Source: Mermis nigrescens
Lineage: Eukaryota > Nematoda > Enoplea > Mermithida > Mermithidae
Assembly (NCBI GenBank): GCA_036768485.1
Contig: JAVLUZ010000154.1
Coordinates: forward strand, 41,819,646 to 41,883,645
Length of the DNA stretch: 64,000 bases
Direction: 5' to 3'
Within the stretch, counting starts at the first letter, position 1, and the number at the start of each line of letters is the position of its first letter. The position numbers and the translations under genes are program-made. Below are positions 10,701 to 21,302 of the stretch, piece by piece. A model generated the notes under the pieces. It was not told the DNA's origin, made no database searches, and saw only the letters and a list, made by a program, of their open reading frames with translations.

Positions 10701-13340
10701 ACATACAAAAGTCTTCAATCCATTTTTAAATCCTTTATTCATTGAACAAAGCTTTGTCTCGATAATAAACGACCCTGTTGACCTTTTAAAACTTTTCCTT
10801 ATATTTAAATAAGAACTAATATGGCTTCTTCACTAGCGAATACTTCAGAGAAAATAATTAGAAAGCCGCACACTGAGCGAAAATTTTTAAGTTATTTTAG
10901 TACAAATAGCAGAAGTTTTTCTGCACAGAATGTATAGGATAGACAGAAATTACGATACGAATTACACTTTCAAAATACTATTTCTTTGTCTAGTGATAAT
11001 GAATAACTAATCAAAACCGAATTGGTTGTATTCAAAATATTGATCTTATAAAGCATATTATGGTCTGCTCCTCAAGAGGCACTGAGCATGCAAATTATTT
11101 CTAGCACACAAGGAAATAGTTACGTATTGAAATGATTCCATGTGAACATGCGCTATATAATTATTACATAGTAAAACTTTGCTTTTCTGACATGCACGTA
11201 AGTACAATATTATTTTTATTGTAGTCCTCCAGTGACTAATACGCACGAAGAAAATATCAAAGTAGGTAGTATTCTTTCAATCAAGCTAAAAAACAGAAAA
11301 ATTGAAATGAATGTGACCTCTAACCCATCTCATCGTTTGTTAGGTATCTTATGTTTTAGATTTTTTCGTAAATAATCCGAAAGTCTTTCTTTTAAATGTT
11401 TAGACTATGCCAGTATTGAGCATATATATGTATGAACATAATATTATGTACATACTTCAGCGACTTCTTCTTCTTCGGGCCTTTTGAACTTTTCGTCATC
11501 TTCATTAATTAACTGACCTTTCGTATCGCTTAATTTCGAATAAATAATCTGAAATGGACAATTTTATGTTAGCGGGATCATATTTGGAATCTTGTCGTAA
11601 ATTGAGAAAAATAAAAGTCAATAGGCAATGCATCGTAACAGACGTAAAAAAATGATAAGGGAAAAAATAAAATCTTACAGAAAAATGTAATTTTCATTAT
11701 AAAATACAGAAGTAAAATGAGGAAAAATTTAAAACCACCTTGTCGCTGCTATGGCCGTGCCTGACAATGGCATCGTACTTGACTTTGCCTTGAGAATCAA
11801 GAGCTAAAGCTAGAGTTTTAGCTACACCTTTTTTCTGACCCCCGACGCCCATGCCCATTGGAAATTGGGCCACGTGGACTTCTGGAAATGCGCCACCGTC
11901 TCCAAAGTCCTAAAAATTATAGATAAAATAGAGCGAAACTAATCCATCAAAGTATAGAATGACTGAGAACAAAGCGAATCCTTGTATCATGTCATCCAAA
12001 AATGGATGCCCACTTTATAATTGTGAGTAAGCAACACGAATTCTCAGTACGAAGCGTGGGTTATTGAGTTATCAGTAAAAAGATCAGCTCTATACGCAGG
12101 GGCGGATTTAGGCGGGGGCGGCCGCCCCTCCCCATTGGCCAAAAATATTTGGCGAGATAAAGAATGGATATACAATTTGCAATGATTTTTGGCCGTCGGT
12201 GACCAGCAGTAAATCATGCTTCTAGACGTCTATCCGCCTTAATTTCCCAAATTTTTCCGCGCTTCGCGCCATATTTACAGTCAAAGAAATTTAATGATTT
12301 TTTCGCACAAAATTGTCGAAAATTTTAAAATTTTCAGAAAAAAATATTGTGTCAAAAGTGATTTTATGTAAAAGTATACAATGTAAAACACAGAAAATAA
12401 ACGCTATTTCGCGCGTTAAGGGCAAATTTTTGGACCTATTTTTGACTGTTTTTGGAAAAGTTGGGATACCGCCCCTCCCCCTTTGGGAAATCTTAGATCC
12501 GCCACTGTCTATACGAGTATGCAGGCCCATATTCAGGATTCACCCAAGAGGGGGCCAACATAAATTGGTCTATCACTCAAAACAATTCAACTTGCGAAAA
12601 CCGCATTTTTCGATGTTTTCCGATATGCTCTATCCATATTTATTAAGATCACAGGACTCTAACTTTTTTAGAAAAAAGTTTTCCCAAATTCTATGAAAAA
12701 GTGTTATTTTCGGGTCGCGCTTGAGGCAAAATTACCGAAAATACTTCGCCGATAGCGCAAAGCGCCGAAAATTTTAGGATTCTACGATAAATACGTACAG
12801 TTTTTCCTATCTTTCCAGGCATAAGCTTAAGTTTAAAAATGTTTTTTCGGTAAGAGGAGAGGGGCAGGCACGTAGCTGGTCGTCCTATTTTGGAGAGACC
12901 AACACCAGTTCTCGGGAGGACTAAGACCAAAAAAACCAAAAGTAGCACAAAATAACCTTTAAAAGGCCTATTTTTCCGATTTTTCTGAATTTTGGGAGGG
13001 GGGTCCGGACTCCCCATCCCCCCAGATGTACCTACCTGGAAAGAAGGCGGGCGGAGGGCCGTCCCGCCTCTTGAATACGGTCCCGCGAGTATGCATGCAT
13101 ATCTTCATTATCATCGTTATCATATAAAGTCAGATTGCAAATCAATGAATGAAAACTGAATTAAATATAACCTCGTCTGAACGCGGCATGAAACCTTTCC
13201 GTTTGCCATAAGGCGGAGGTTCTTTGACAGCAGCGACAAGGGCTCCGGTTTTTGGGGCCGTAATCTGGCCATGATGGTGCTTCAACCAGGGATCTTTATG
13301 TCCCCAATCATCGCTTAGATTTGAAGGAGCTGGCAATATG
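1563..13340 (-). CDS. SNW1: SNW1/SKIP (Bx42) splicing and transcription coregulator, partial, six exons
   Basis: SNW-domain protein, in known family members a spliceosome component and nuclear coactivator. Exons in coding order: 13172-13340, 11739-11909, 11456-11548, 5504-5785, 4578-4760, 1563-1768; all have AG/GT borders and phases that join in frame (169, 171, 93, 282, 183 and 206 bases). Family hallmarks are visible: EPPPYGKRKGF, DFGDGGAFPEVHVAQFP, YDAIVRHGHS, PAQYIRYTPSQQG, PPSPPAPVMHSP, VPPCISNWKNAKGYTIPLDK, RLAADGRGLQ, VHINENFAKLAEALYIADRK, then a charged E/K/R-rich helix. By comparison with human SNW1 (536 residues) this covers roughly the N-terminal two thirds. The first coding exon (a few residues before LPAP) was not found to the right of 13340, and the C-terminal exons lie left of the window. 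The longest intron (5786-11455) holds two hAT-type elements. Identification is firm; the missing ends are a limit of the window. Confidence 0.95.
2603..2836 (+). mobile_element. Family A MITE with perfect 8-bp target duplication
   Basis: Ends CATAGGCGGGCGGCACC and ACGCCCAGGCATG. The flanks are identical: gtagccaa at 2595-2602 and 2837-2844. This copy sets the element borders and the 8-bp duplication length for the family. Confidence 0.85.
3477..3764 (-). mobile_element. Family A MITE, long copy
   Basis: Ends CATACCGAAGCTTGG and GCTGCCCACCTATG. The extra length is a duplicated C-rich AAATACCCCC tract near 3525-3590. The flanks gttgcaag and cttgccag match at 6 of 8 positions. Confidence 0.72.
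4136..4555 (+). mobile_element. Family D MITE (CAGGCACGTAGCT ends), interrupted by a Family A MITE
   Basis: Starts CAGGCACGTAGCTGG and ends GAGATATGTGTCTG. The flanks are tgttttat (4128-4135) and tgtttcat (4556-4563), an 8-bp duplication with one mismatch. The interior is split at 4281-4514 by a Family A copy. It ends only 22 bp from SNW1 exon 4578-4760. Confidence 0.78.
4281..4514 (+). mobile_element. Family A MITE nested in a Family D MITE
   Basis: Starts CATGTTGGGCAGCACC. It is flanked by gtccgaac (4273-4280) and gttcgaac (4515-4522), 7 of 8 identical; this is sequence of the host element. The far end (ACTCGGGTGTA) has drifted from the usual GCCCATGTATG. Confidence 0.75.
4578..4760 (-). 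CDS. SNW1: SNW1 exon with PPCISNWKN motif
   Basis: 61 codons in phase 0, VTVKEQQEWKVPPCISNWKN through ENFAKLAEALYIADRK, almost identical to the family consensus. The acceptor is ccaatgcag and the donor AAG|gttaga. A MITE (4136-4555) begins 22 bp past the exon border. Confidence 0.95.
5033..5479. mobile_element. Family C MITE (CAGTG-T7-GTAC ends)
   Basis: The left end CACGGTTTTTTGTATTCGG is a mutated terminus and the right end GTACAAAAAAACACTG is intact. The interior carries ACAAAGACTTTTGGGAACC, the GGCGCTTCGCGCC hairpin (5253-5267) and several TTTGTACATGTACAAA palindromes. A target duplication is not clear. It ends 25 bp from SNW1 exon 5504-5785. Confidence 0.65.
5504..5785 (-). CDS. SNW1: SNW1 exon, core of the SNW domain
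   Basis: 94 codons in phase 0, from LTEKTRQALEK to APVMHSPTRK. The acceptor is cttctttctag and the donor AAA|gtaagc. Transposons lie very close on both sides: a hAT element begins at 5809, upstream of the acceptor, and a CAGTG-type MITE ends at 5479, 25 bp beyond the donor side. Confidence 0.95.
5818..5965. repeat. Subterminal GGATCC repeat block of the hAT element (left)
   Basis: At least six GGATCCGGATCC-like motifs spaced by AT-rich sequence (AAAATAACGGATCC). The matching block at the other end lies at 7815-7980. Clusters like this near hAT ends usually serve transposase binding; that role is inferred here. Confidence 0.75.
6297..6579 (-). mobile_element. Family A MITE nested in the hAT element
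   Basis: Ends CACACATGGGCGTGG and GCTGCCCACGTATG. It is flanked by identical ggtaccac (6289-6296 and 6580-6587). It has an expanded C-rich tract (AAAAGACCCCCC repeated) at 6330-6400. Confidence 0.83.
6589..7295. mobile_element. Family C MITE with perfect 8-bp duplication, abutting a Family A MITE
   Basis: Ends CAGTGTTTTTTTTGGAG and GAGTACAAAAAACACTG. It is flanked by identical gtaccacc at 6581-6588 and 7296-7303, a target offset by one base from that of its neighbour. It is internally almost a duplicated unit: two GCGCGAAGCGCC hairpins (6794-6808, 7083-7095) and repeated ATTTTAGTGTG and TTTGTACA blocks. The CAGTG ends and 8-bp duplication fit hAT. Confidence 0.85.
7583..7710 (+). pseudogene. 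hAT transposase remnant
   Basis: The open segment GKKWNNDDARSIDIDERLVE, then LMALSNLPFSLVAERLLF, resembles the hAT transposase region around D.LV.MI..D..PFS.VE, which precedes the catalytic core. Nothing of the catalytic DDE or the C-terminal dimerisation block was seen, so the element cannot move by itself. Confidence 0.55.
8399..10102. mobile_element. Non-autonomous hAT-type element with G-rich ends
   Basis: Perfect terminal repeat CAGTGATCGTACGGGG / CCCCGTACGATCACTG with identical 8-bp flanks ctttattg at 8391-8398 and 10103-10110. Just inside each end are tandem GGGGTC runs (8434-8480 and 10041-10095). The 1.7-kb interior is AT-rich with several GCGC..GCGC hairpins and no open frame I can assign. 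It lies in SNW1 intron 3. Confidence 0.88.
11456..11548 (-). CDS. SNW1: SNW1 exon, acidic stretch before the SNW core
   Basis: 31 codons in phase 0 (IIYSKLSDTKGQLINEDDEK, then FKRPEEEEVAE). The acceptor is tccatttcag and the donor GAA|gtatgt. It is separated from the preceding exon by an intron of only 190 bp, the shortest in the gene. Confidence 0.92.
11739..11909 (-). CDS. SNW1: SNW1 exon with the DFGDGGAFPE motif
   Basis: 57 codons in phase 0, from DFGDGGAFPEVHVAQFPMGM to the VRHGHSSDK segment. The acceptor is tttttag and the donor AAG|gtggtt. A short glycine/lysine insertion (GVGGQKKGVAK) lies where the family is variable. Confidence 0.93.
12097..12507. mobile_element. Family B MITE (CAGTGGCGGATC ends)
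   Basis: Ends CAGGGGCGGATTTAGG and CTTAGATCCGCCACTG with identical flanks tctatacg at 12089-12096 and 12508-12515. It contains GGGGCGGCCGCCCC near the left end and the hairpin CGCGCTTCGCGCC near 12258. hAT-like by ends and duplication length. Confidence 0.87.
12865..13038 (+). mobile_element. Family D MITE
   Basis: Starts CAGGCACGTAGCTGG and ends near GATGTACCTACCTG. The inside is the same as the 4136 and 51951 copies (GACCAACACC, TAGCACAAAATAAC, CTATTTTTCCGATTTTTCTG). No clear target duplication. It is followed by a GGCGGG...CCCGCC inverted repeat at 13047-13070. Confidence 0.65.
13172..13340 (-). CDS. SNW1: SNW1 exon encoding the N-terminal segment
   Basis: The acceptor is tttatgtgcag and the donor GAG|gttata. 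The first base completes a codon from an upstream exon. It then encodes ILPAPSNLSDDWGHKDPW through KRKGFMPRSDE, matching the N-terminus of SNW1 just after the usual short start peptide. Confidence 0.92.
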
Positions 13341-15489
13341 CTGCACATAAAATAATTCATCAGCGGATGCGTCGTAGGTGTGCTATCTTTTTATACTAAT
13401 AGATCGATTTTAATGCAATTGCAGATTTTACGCTATTCGATTAGATTTTAGATTTTATTAGATTAGATTTTACAGATTTTGCATTATCTTATTTTACGAA
13501 AGAATCATACATGCACTGCACACGGTCAAAAATTCTGAGGGGGTAACCCTATTTTCCTTGAGGGAGGGGAATAAATGAATACCAAATTTTTATATTTAAT
13601 GTGTTGTATTTTATTCTTCATGAATTTTAACTTAATTTGCATGAAAACAAATAACAATAAGGGCGACGGAATGACCTGTAACATCAAAACAGTATCAGGA
13701 CGAACAAATTTAACATTCTACAGCTCGAAAAATTAGTATTTGTACTTAAAATGATACAGTTAGATGTCGTTTGACGCTTTTTGATTGTTCGAGCAACAGT
13801 TTGGGTCCCAAAATGGCTTGAGCAGAGTATAGCTTTCAAAAGTACTGATAGGGTGGTATCCCTCATACCCCCTATTTTTATAAGTGGAAGGAAGTTATTA
13901 CAGACAGAAACAATACGCAAAACATGCATACTTGTTTAAACGTGTTAATTGGAAGTAGGCAGGCTGAGCAAAGTCAACACATGGGTCAAAGAATATGATA
14001 CGTCGGCTTCGTCAAATTTATTAATTTTAATGTTATGCCGTTAAGCTATTTGGTTGAAAACCGACGTTTTTTGGTATAACATTATGAACTTATTTTAAAG
14101 TACCCTATACTGTTTTTTTATAGCCAAACGTCATCAAAATTGTCATTTTTATCTTCACAATAGGTCTAAGTAAAATTATCTTGATTCCTTTCTATTTTCA
14201 ATCTTTTGTACATATTTCTTTTTCTAATGGTTACATTTTCCATTTGTATATTTATAATTCGCTAATAATTTTTTTATTTCTATGCTAGCGGTCTCACGGA
14301 AGCGCAGAGAGATGCCTTCAGAAATGTCAATTTTTCTACATAGCCAGAAAATTTAAATGCTCTGAGGTTAATATCAAATAATATTATGGTACCCGAAAAT
14401 TTACATAATCAAAGTGTACAAAGACTTTTGAGGTCCATCTTTGTACATGTAAAAAGGGTCCTTGTCACACCTTGACAATAGCTTTAACCCGGTATCACCT
14501 GAAGGCCACTCGGTATCATCTGGGAAGATCGCGAGTATCCCCTGAATTTTTTTTTGTTAAAAAAACAAAATAAACTTAGTAAAAACCTATCTAGAAGTAC
14601 AAAAAGATGTAAATAGGTCATTTAGACATTAGCTCAATCAGTCATTTGATCGGTCGACCAAGCAACCAACCAACATTCCAACCAACCAGCTAACAGTCCG
14701 ATCACCCAACGAACCAACTGGCCAACCAACGAACCAACTGATTAACCGACCAACCAACCAACCAACCAACCAACCAACTGGTCAATCAACCAACCAATTG
14801 GCCAACCGAACAAGCAACCAACCAACCAACCAACCAACCAACCAACGAAAGAACCGGCCAATCAACTAACTCACTAGCCAACTAAGCAATCAACCAAACA
14901 ACCGGCCAACAAACCAACCAACTAGCCAACCAACCAATCAACCAATCAACCAACCAACCAACCAATCAACCAACAAATCAACCAACCAACCAATCAACCA
15001 GCGAACCAAGTAACTAATCAAACAACCAATCAAACAACCAACCAACCAACCGGCCAACCAACCAACCAACCAAATAATTCAGTTTACATGAAAACAAACG
15101 ATAAGAATGATTTAATGACTAGGACTATCAAATATGCACCAAATAATCGACGAAAAGTGTCTGAATTAATTAATGGACAGAGTACTAATCAAAAATACTT
15201 CAGATTATACTTTTGGGCATCGTTTACACCTCTTCCATAATTCGAACAATAGCTTTTACTCCGCAAATGCCCTAAGTGGGTATGCCTTTCAAAAGTTGTG
15301 GTAGGGGGATCAACCCCATCAACGCCCAAGTGCATGTGATGCAACCAACCAAGCAATCAACCAATCAACCAAACAATCAACCTAGATCAATCAGCCAATC
15401 AACCAACCAACCTACTAACCAACCAAGTGGCCAACTAACCAATTAAGTGACTAGCATACCAACCAACCAATTAACTGACTAGCATATCC
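13341..15489. repeat. Gene-free stretch with (CCAA)n-type satellite and a diverged duplicated flank
   Basis: The block at about 14637-15075 is a degenerate tandem of CCAA/ACCAACCAACC, and a second block lies at about 15340-15480. Segments 13635-13880 and 15085-15330 share a diverged common sequence (CATGAAAACAAA, TTCGAACAATAG, TTTCAAAAGT..TGGTAGGG). I see no coding exon here; the missing SNW1 start exon could be hidden in this stretch. Confidence 0.7.
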
Positions 15490-15769
15490 TACATATCTTT
15501 AAAATGGCAGAATTTGCATTTAAAATGGAAAAAATGTCAAATTTTTCGGCGCTTCGCGCCGTTTTGAGACAATTTTTACTAATTTTCAACGTGAGAAACC
15601 CAGAAATTAGCTAAAATACACTATCAAAGATCGCAAACCCTGTTTTACCACACTAAAATCGCTACTGTACTATATGATAGTACACAAAAACTTGCATGTA
15701 CAAAATGTACAAAGACTTTTGGGGACCATCTTTGTACATGTACAAACGGACCTTGTACAAAAAACACCG
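15490..15769. mobile_element. Family C MITE, truncated
   Basis: The right half is present: CGGCGCTTCGCGCCG (15547-15561), ACTAAAATCGCTACTG, TTTGTACATGTACAAACGG and the end GTACAAAAAACACCG. The left terminus is missing. Confidence 0.65.
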
Positions 15770-16388
15770 CTGTATAGTAACATTAATTATGGTTGTAAGC
15801 TGAATTTATATAAGAAATAAAACTGCCAAAATTAAAGTTTAATTAAACGCGTCATTAGGCTTAATGTAGCAGTAATGTATGTACAATGCGATCAGACATG
15901 CACAGCATGAGAATCCTAAGAAGGAGGGGGAGAAATTTAAAAGTGCCTTCTTAGGCTCAAAAAACGTGTGTGCATACACGTCACAAAACGTCATTTTCGG
16001 CGTTTCTGACGGTGCTATACATCTTTCCCAAGCGGGAAAACATAAAAAATGTCGAAAAAACATCAGTTAATTACGACAAATTGGACAAAATGTAGTGAAA
16101 AAATGGGTCTATGGCGCGAAAATTTGACAAAATCCTTAAAGCATCACCTTGAGAATTTTTAGGAGTTGGGGTCAAAACTATTTGGAGGGACCCTCCCCCT
16201 CCCACACCTAATCCTTCAGATCACGATTGCGAATTAAAAAAGGGCATATTTTACTTATTCCACAATAGGTTTTGAAATTTAGGCAAAGTATGTGAATGAG
16301 ACAACTATTATTTGGAAAACAAATAACAACAGCTGATATAAAGCTACTAAGCTTCTTGAACGAAATGCTTATTACTCAATAGGTACCT

Positions 16389-17777
16389 TAAGGGATGTTT
16401 TGGGGCAGGCTTTTTAGCCGGGGCAAGATGTTATGCATACTAATGTATGCTGACCCTATAAGTGTACACTTAAAATTATTAACAGCACTTTTTTACATTG
16501 ATCCTTATTCCTATAACTGTGAAAAGGGGATTGATTTCAGCTTTCTCACCGTAATGGCTTTAAATTAAAAGATTAAGAAGTTAAAAAACGCTTTGAAAAA
16601 TATCATTGATGCACGTGATACTGAATCAGTCCAATTAAATGACAATTATTAGCGATAAATCATAAATGTGCAGACTGTCTTCAGCTTTTAAAAACTTCAT
16701 GACTGATTTCTGGAGAGGTAAAGAATTGCGGGGTAATTTTGAAGTTCAAAATAGAATATCAATATCTCTTAGGTTCTAGGCTCTCAATTAATGAATGATG
16801 TCAGTTTTTAAGAAAAATAGAAATTTTTCGTGATGCTACGTGCTAGTCCTTTTATTTACGGTAAAGATTGATTTTTCCGCTGAAAAGCCTGACAAAGTAT
16901 AAGCATTTCAGTTCGAAGCATGTATTTGTATCTTTAACATTATCATTTTTGTTCCAATTTCCACCTTGAATGTTCATTAATTTTTAGTAAAAGACTCTTA
17001 ATTTATCTATTGATTATATACATTACAGTTCTTAGAATTAGGACTCACGATTCTACATTTTCTATTCCTAATTAGTCGTGTCTTCCAGCTGTACTAAGTC
17101 ATTAAAATCATGGATGTACAAATTTTAAGCATCTTTTTCTTTGCAAGATTGTGACTGATGCGATAAATATTCCAGACAGCACAAGTTCGATTTTCAAGGA
17201 ATTTCTTAAAATTATGAATTACGAAACAACATTAATATATGATATGAGGTCAGGGCACCAATAAATGCTATCACAGCATAAAATCTCGCTTCCTTCTTAA
17301 GCTGATCCTTTAGTTAATTTTATGCATTCCGTCTGTTCAGAGTTAACAGATCATCGAAATTCATTTGTAAGATCTGATAGAATAAAAAAATTTATTCGTC
17401 ATCCGATTTGGGCTATTTATTCCGAGATAAACTATAAAATTAATAAATAAATCATAAATGTATCAATGATATAATAATAGTATTATTAATAAATATTTAT
17501 AGATTTACTAATAACTAATCTAAAAGTAAAGCGAATACGCTGAATTTAGATTGCTTGAGTTGGGTCCAAATCTACATTTAAGCTATAGAAACAATTTAAC
17601 GATTAAATTTTGCCATTAAAATTCGTCAGTACCTATTCAAATATACCATTTCTTTGGTTCCTTATATTTCCAAGATTAATTTTGAAAGAAAATAATAGTT
17701 TTGCAATCACAAATGTTTTAGCCCTGGCCCGGGGAAGCCTTGCCCCGGCCCGGGAGCCGGGGCTTGGGACATCCCTA
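16389..17777. mobile_element. Possible TIR element with TAAGGGATGT / ACATCCCTA ends
   Basis: The left end TAAGGGATGTTTTGGGGC is matched in inverse by GCTTGGGACATCCCTA. Subterminal runs are rich in GCCCCGGC/GCCGGGGC. The interior is AT-rich without a recognisable gene. No exact target duplication could be fixed, so borders are approximate. Confidence 0.5.
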
Positions 17778-18409
17778 AATAGAATATTAGCTAACCAACC
17801 TATATAGGACAAACTTACTCGCTAAGAGAAATCGACATCTTCACTTGTTCGAATAGAACATGAGACACTCACGTAAATATCAAATGTCAAGATCGACTGC
17901 TGGGTAACAATTACTGAACAATCATAACCAACTAAAAGGATATGCGCTAGTCACCAATAGAATTAGGATAAATGTTCAGAAATTACTTGCAAGGCTTAAT
18001 AATTAGGCTAAATGGACGGTCGTAGAAAAGTATCTAGCATAGGTCAATCAATAAAAAACAGCAATACTTACATATCTCATGACTGAACAGCTTTTCGAAT
18101 CATTTTTACCTAATTAATAGCTGCTTGAATTACCTAATTATTCACCTATTTAAATCAAAGTTAGCTTTAGTTTTTGCTTTTTTTCGGTTTGTCAAGCTTA
18201 TGGTTTGAAAATCAGCATGGTCTCTGGTTTTTTTAAATTTTATGTTGACAAATGAAAGTTGTAAATATGTAAATAGTGCCTATTGTAACTCGTTTGAGCT
18301 CAATAAATTGATACTTTGAAAGAAAAAGATAAAAAAATTGGGTTTTTCAATTATTAATTAATGTGATTGATTAAATTGCGAATTCTCTACCAACCCACCA
18401 GTGATCGAC

Positions 18410-19885
18410 CAGTTTTTTTTGTACGAGCCTCTTCGTATGTACATGTACAAAGATCTACAAAGTTCTTATATGAGCGAAAAATTTTTTGTACATATAATAT
18501 ATAGATACCACTGTTTTTTTGTACGAGCCTCTTTGTACATGTACAAAGAAAGATCTCAGGAAAAGTCTTTGTACGAGCGAAAATTTTTTTGTACATATAG
18601 CGTATAGATATGCAATTGAATTTACACATTTTTACATACTACTAGATTGTTATCCGTGACCCGCATGCTTCGCAAAAGGTGTAACTTTGTCCTAAATTCA
18701 GCTGGTTATATTAGTTCGGCCCGAAACGCCAAAATTTTCATGAGTCTCAGGTTGAAATTACACATAAAATTCGACTCAGCAAGTTAAAATGACTTGTGTT
18801 ACACAATTATAAATAATAAGCGGTTGCAATGTGCCGACTGATTCTCATAATAGACACCAATTTGCTTATGAATTTAATGCAACGCAAAGATAAAAGAGTC
18901 AATTTTATCTTCAAACGGCAGAAATCAGTGCAAAGTTGTTTAATAGTTCTTTTTTCTGCATAAAATCTTTATAAAACAGTAAAAATAGATGTAAAAGATG
19001 CTTCAATCTGTACAAAGATGCTTACAGATAGATTTTGGAGTGTTAAATGCCCGCGCTTGGAGCTAAATAGAATGTAAATTATGATACTCGGCGCGAAGCG
19101 CAGAAAATTTCTAGAAATTTTGCTAAAAAATACTCCAAAAAACGTTAAAATTACTATTACTTTGCCTCAAAAAGTCTTTGTACATTGTACAAAGATGGCT
19201 CCGAAAAGCTTTGTACGAGCCTCAAAATATTTGTCTCGTACAAAAAAACAGTGATAGATACACTATTAAATATACACATTTTACATACTACTAGATTGTT
19301 ATCCGTGACCCGCATGCTTCACAAAACGTGTTACTTTGTCCTAAATTCAGCTTTCCATATCAGATCGGCGCCGAAATTTGCATGAGTCTTGAGTTGAATT
19401 TACATATAAAATTTGACTCAGAAAGCTAAAATAACTTGTTACACAATCAAAAATAATACAGTTATTGTAATATGCTGACTGAATCTCATAATAGACACTA
19501 ATTAGCTTATGAATTTCATGCAACGCAAAGATAAAAAAGTCAATTTTATCTTCAAACGTTAGAAAACAGTGCTAGTTCTTTTCTCTGCATAAAATCTTTT
19601 TAAAACAGTAGAGATACGTAGATGTAAAAGATGCTTAAATCTGTATAAAGATGCTTAAAGATATATTTTGGAGTGATTAATGCCCGCGCTTGGAGCTAAG
19701 TAGAATGCAATTATGATATTTGGCGCGAAGCGCCGAAAATTTTTTGAAATTCTACTAAAAAATACTCAAAAAAGCGTCAAAATTACTATTACTTCGCCCC
19801 AAAAAGTCATTCCACATTGTAAAAAAATGGCTCCGAAAATCTTTGTAAGAGCCTCCAAAATCTTTGTCTCGTGCAAAAAACAGTG
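18410..19885. mobile_element. Family C MITE, outer copy, split by a copy of itself
   Basis: The left part 18410-18508 (CAGTTTTTTTTGTACGAG) and right part 19262-19885 (ending CTCGTGCAAAAAACAGTG) form one element once the inner copy is removed. Near-identical flanks tgatcgac and gatcggac suggest an 8-bp duplication. The outer parts line up with the inner copy along the whole length (TTTTACATACTACTAGATTG, CCGTGACCCGCATGCTTC and others). Confidence 0.8.
18509..19253. mobile_element. Family C MITE, inner copy with 19-bp perfect terminal repeat
   Basis: Both ends carry CACTGTTTTTTTGTACGAG in inverse orientation. Identical atagatac flanks at 18501-18508 and 19254-19261. 745 bp. It is inserted in another copy of its own family. 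Confidence 0.9.
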
Positions 19886-20446
19886 GATCGGACCGAGGCC
19901 TCAGCCTCGGCAATGCTCGGCGTTTTTTTAGAGCCTCGGCCTCGGCGCCGAGGGCAAAGCTGAAAAATGTTGAGGCGCCGAGGGCTAAAATAAAATTCTG
20001 GAATGTTTATCTTACCGACTTAATCTGTTAGTTGCTTACCACATTTTGAAGCATCCAGGCTAAAAATAAATTGTTCACTGCTTTAAATTTTGCCCAAGGT
20101 TCTATATTTTTACTGTTTGTAAAAGGTTCTGTCATATAAAAACCTTTGCGAGTAACCGAATTGCACTAACACGGATTAAGCCAGTTATTGTAGTTATTTT
20201 TTATTCATAAATTTTAGACTAAATCGTATTTATGTTTTTCCACATCATTCTTCAGAAGATAAAATTTTTTGTATTGCTCAGCTTATATTCGGAAAGCTAT
20301 AGAATTGAACAACGCTCCGCGCCATGCAAAAATAATTCCTGCTTTGCTTGTCTTCAGACATGTGCTACATTGGGCGTAAAGGGATAAAAACGTCATAATT
20401 TTGGCGCTTTGCGCGACATGTTATTACCGCAGTGCATATCTTCAAA
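19886..20446. other. Intergenic, no gene seen
   Basis: Begins with a G+C-rich palindromic patch (CCGAGGCCTCAGCCTCGG, then GGCGCCGAGGGC repeated, 19890-19995). The rest is AT-rich. No exon or complete element could be defined. Confidence 0.5.
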
Positions 20447-20835
20447 CACTGGCGCAGCCAGAGGGGAAGGAGATGAATTCCCCCTAGGAAAAATTCTAAC
20501 ATGCTCAAGAATTGAGCAATATGGCTGCATGATGCTGTTCTACGACTTAAAATTGAAGAGTTCGCCGATTTCTTCCATCTTTTGGCAGTTTATATCGTTT
20601 TGTTGCAGGAAAAGTCAAAAAAATAAGCGCTTCGCGCGCATTATACCTAAGCTTTTTTTCGTCAAAAACGTAAGGAAATTTCGCAAATTTTTCTATTGCT
20701 TTAATAGTGCAGGACAATGTGAAAAGCTCGAAAAAAATATGTTCTTTAATGGCCCACGCCCGTTTTTATGGGGTTTTTAGATTAAAAAATTTTTTGTAGG
20801 TATTTTCCCTAGCGAAAATCCTGGCTACGCCTTTG
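20447..20835. mobile_element. hAT-like MITE (CACTGGCGCAGCCAG ends)
   Basis: Ends CACTGGCGCAGCCAGAGGGG and ATCCTGGCTACGCCTTTG. It is flanked by tcttcaaa (20439-20446) and tcttcata (20836-20843), 7 of 8 identical. A hairpin AGCGCTTCGCGCGC is inside near 20627. The 123-residue frame through it (20409-20780) is not a gene. Confidence 0.75.
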
Positions 20836-21302
20836 TCTTCATAAAGTTGTAAAATTGAGCTTGAATGGATACAAATTAAATGTTTATTGATGGCCACAAA
20901 ATTTTATTCTACTTACGTTTTTTAAGCCTCAAAATGGAAGTTTTTCTTAAATTTTACTCTAAAAAAATCGGACTTCATTTCTTCAAGAATCAGAATGGGC
21001 ACGGAATCGGCACGGCACTAAACAAAAATTGCGATCTTTGACCTTTTGGCACTTCAATGACAGCTTTATAAGAGCAAGGAATAGGTACCTACCCAAAGAA
21101 AGTTGATAATTCGAAGCGAGGCGGCTGAATGAAAGTATTGACATTTATTAACAGTTATAATCAAATTTTACTCGCGTTTAAATAATTTCATCTGCCGGGA
21201 GATTTTGGCGTCTTACAGTTTAAAATTTTTGAAAATCGTCACGGAGGGAAACACATAAGATGGAGTGCAGTAGATTCATGACTTCGAATCATTTTCATGC
21301 TT

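Noticed and set aside
20409..20780. 123-residue frame
   Set aside because: Lies across the hAT-like MITE 20447-20835 with no domain or splice support.
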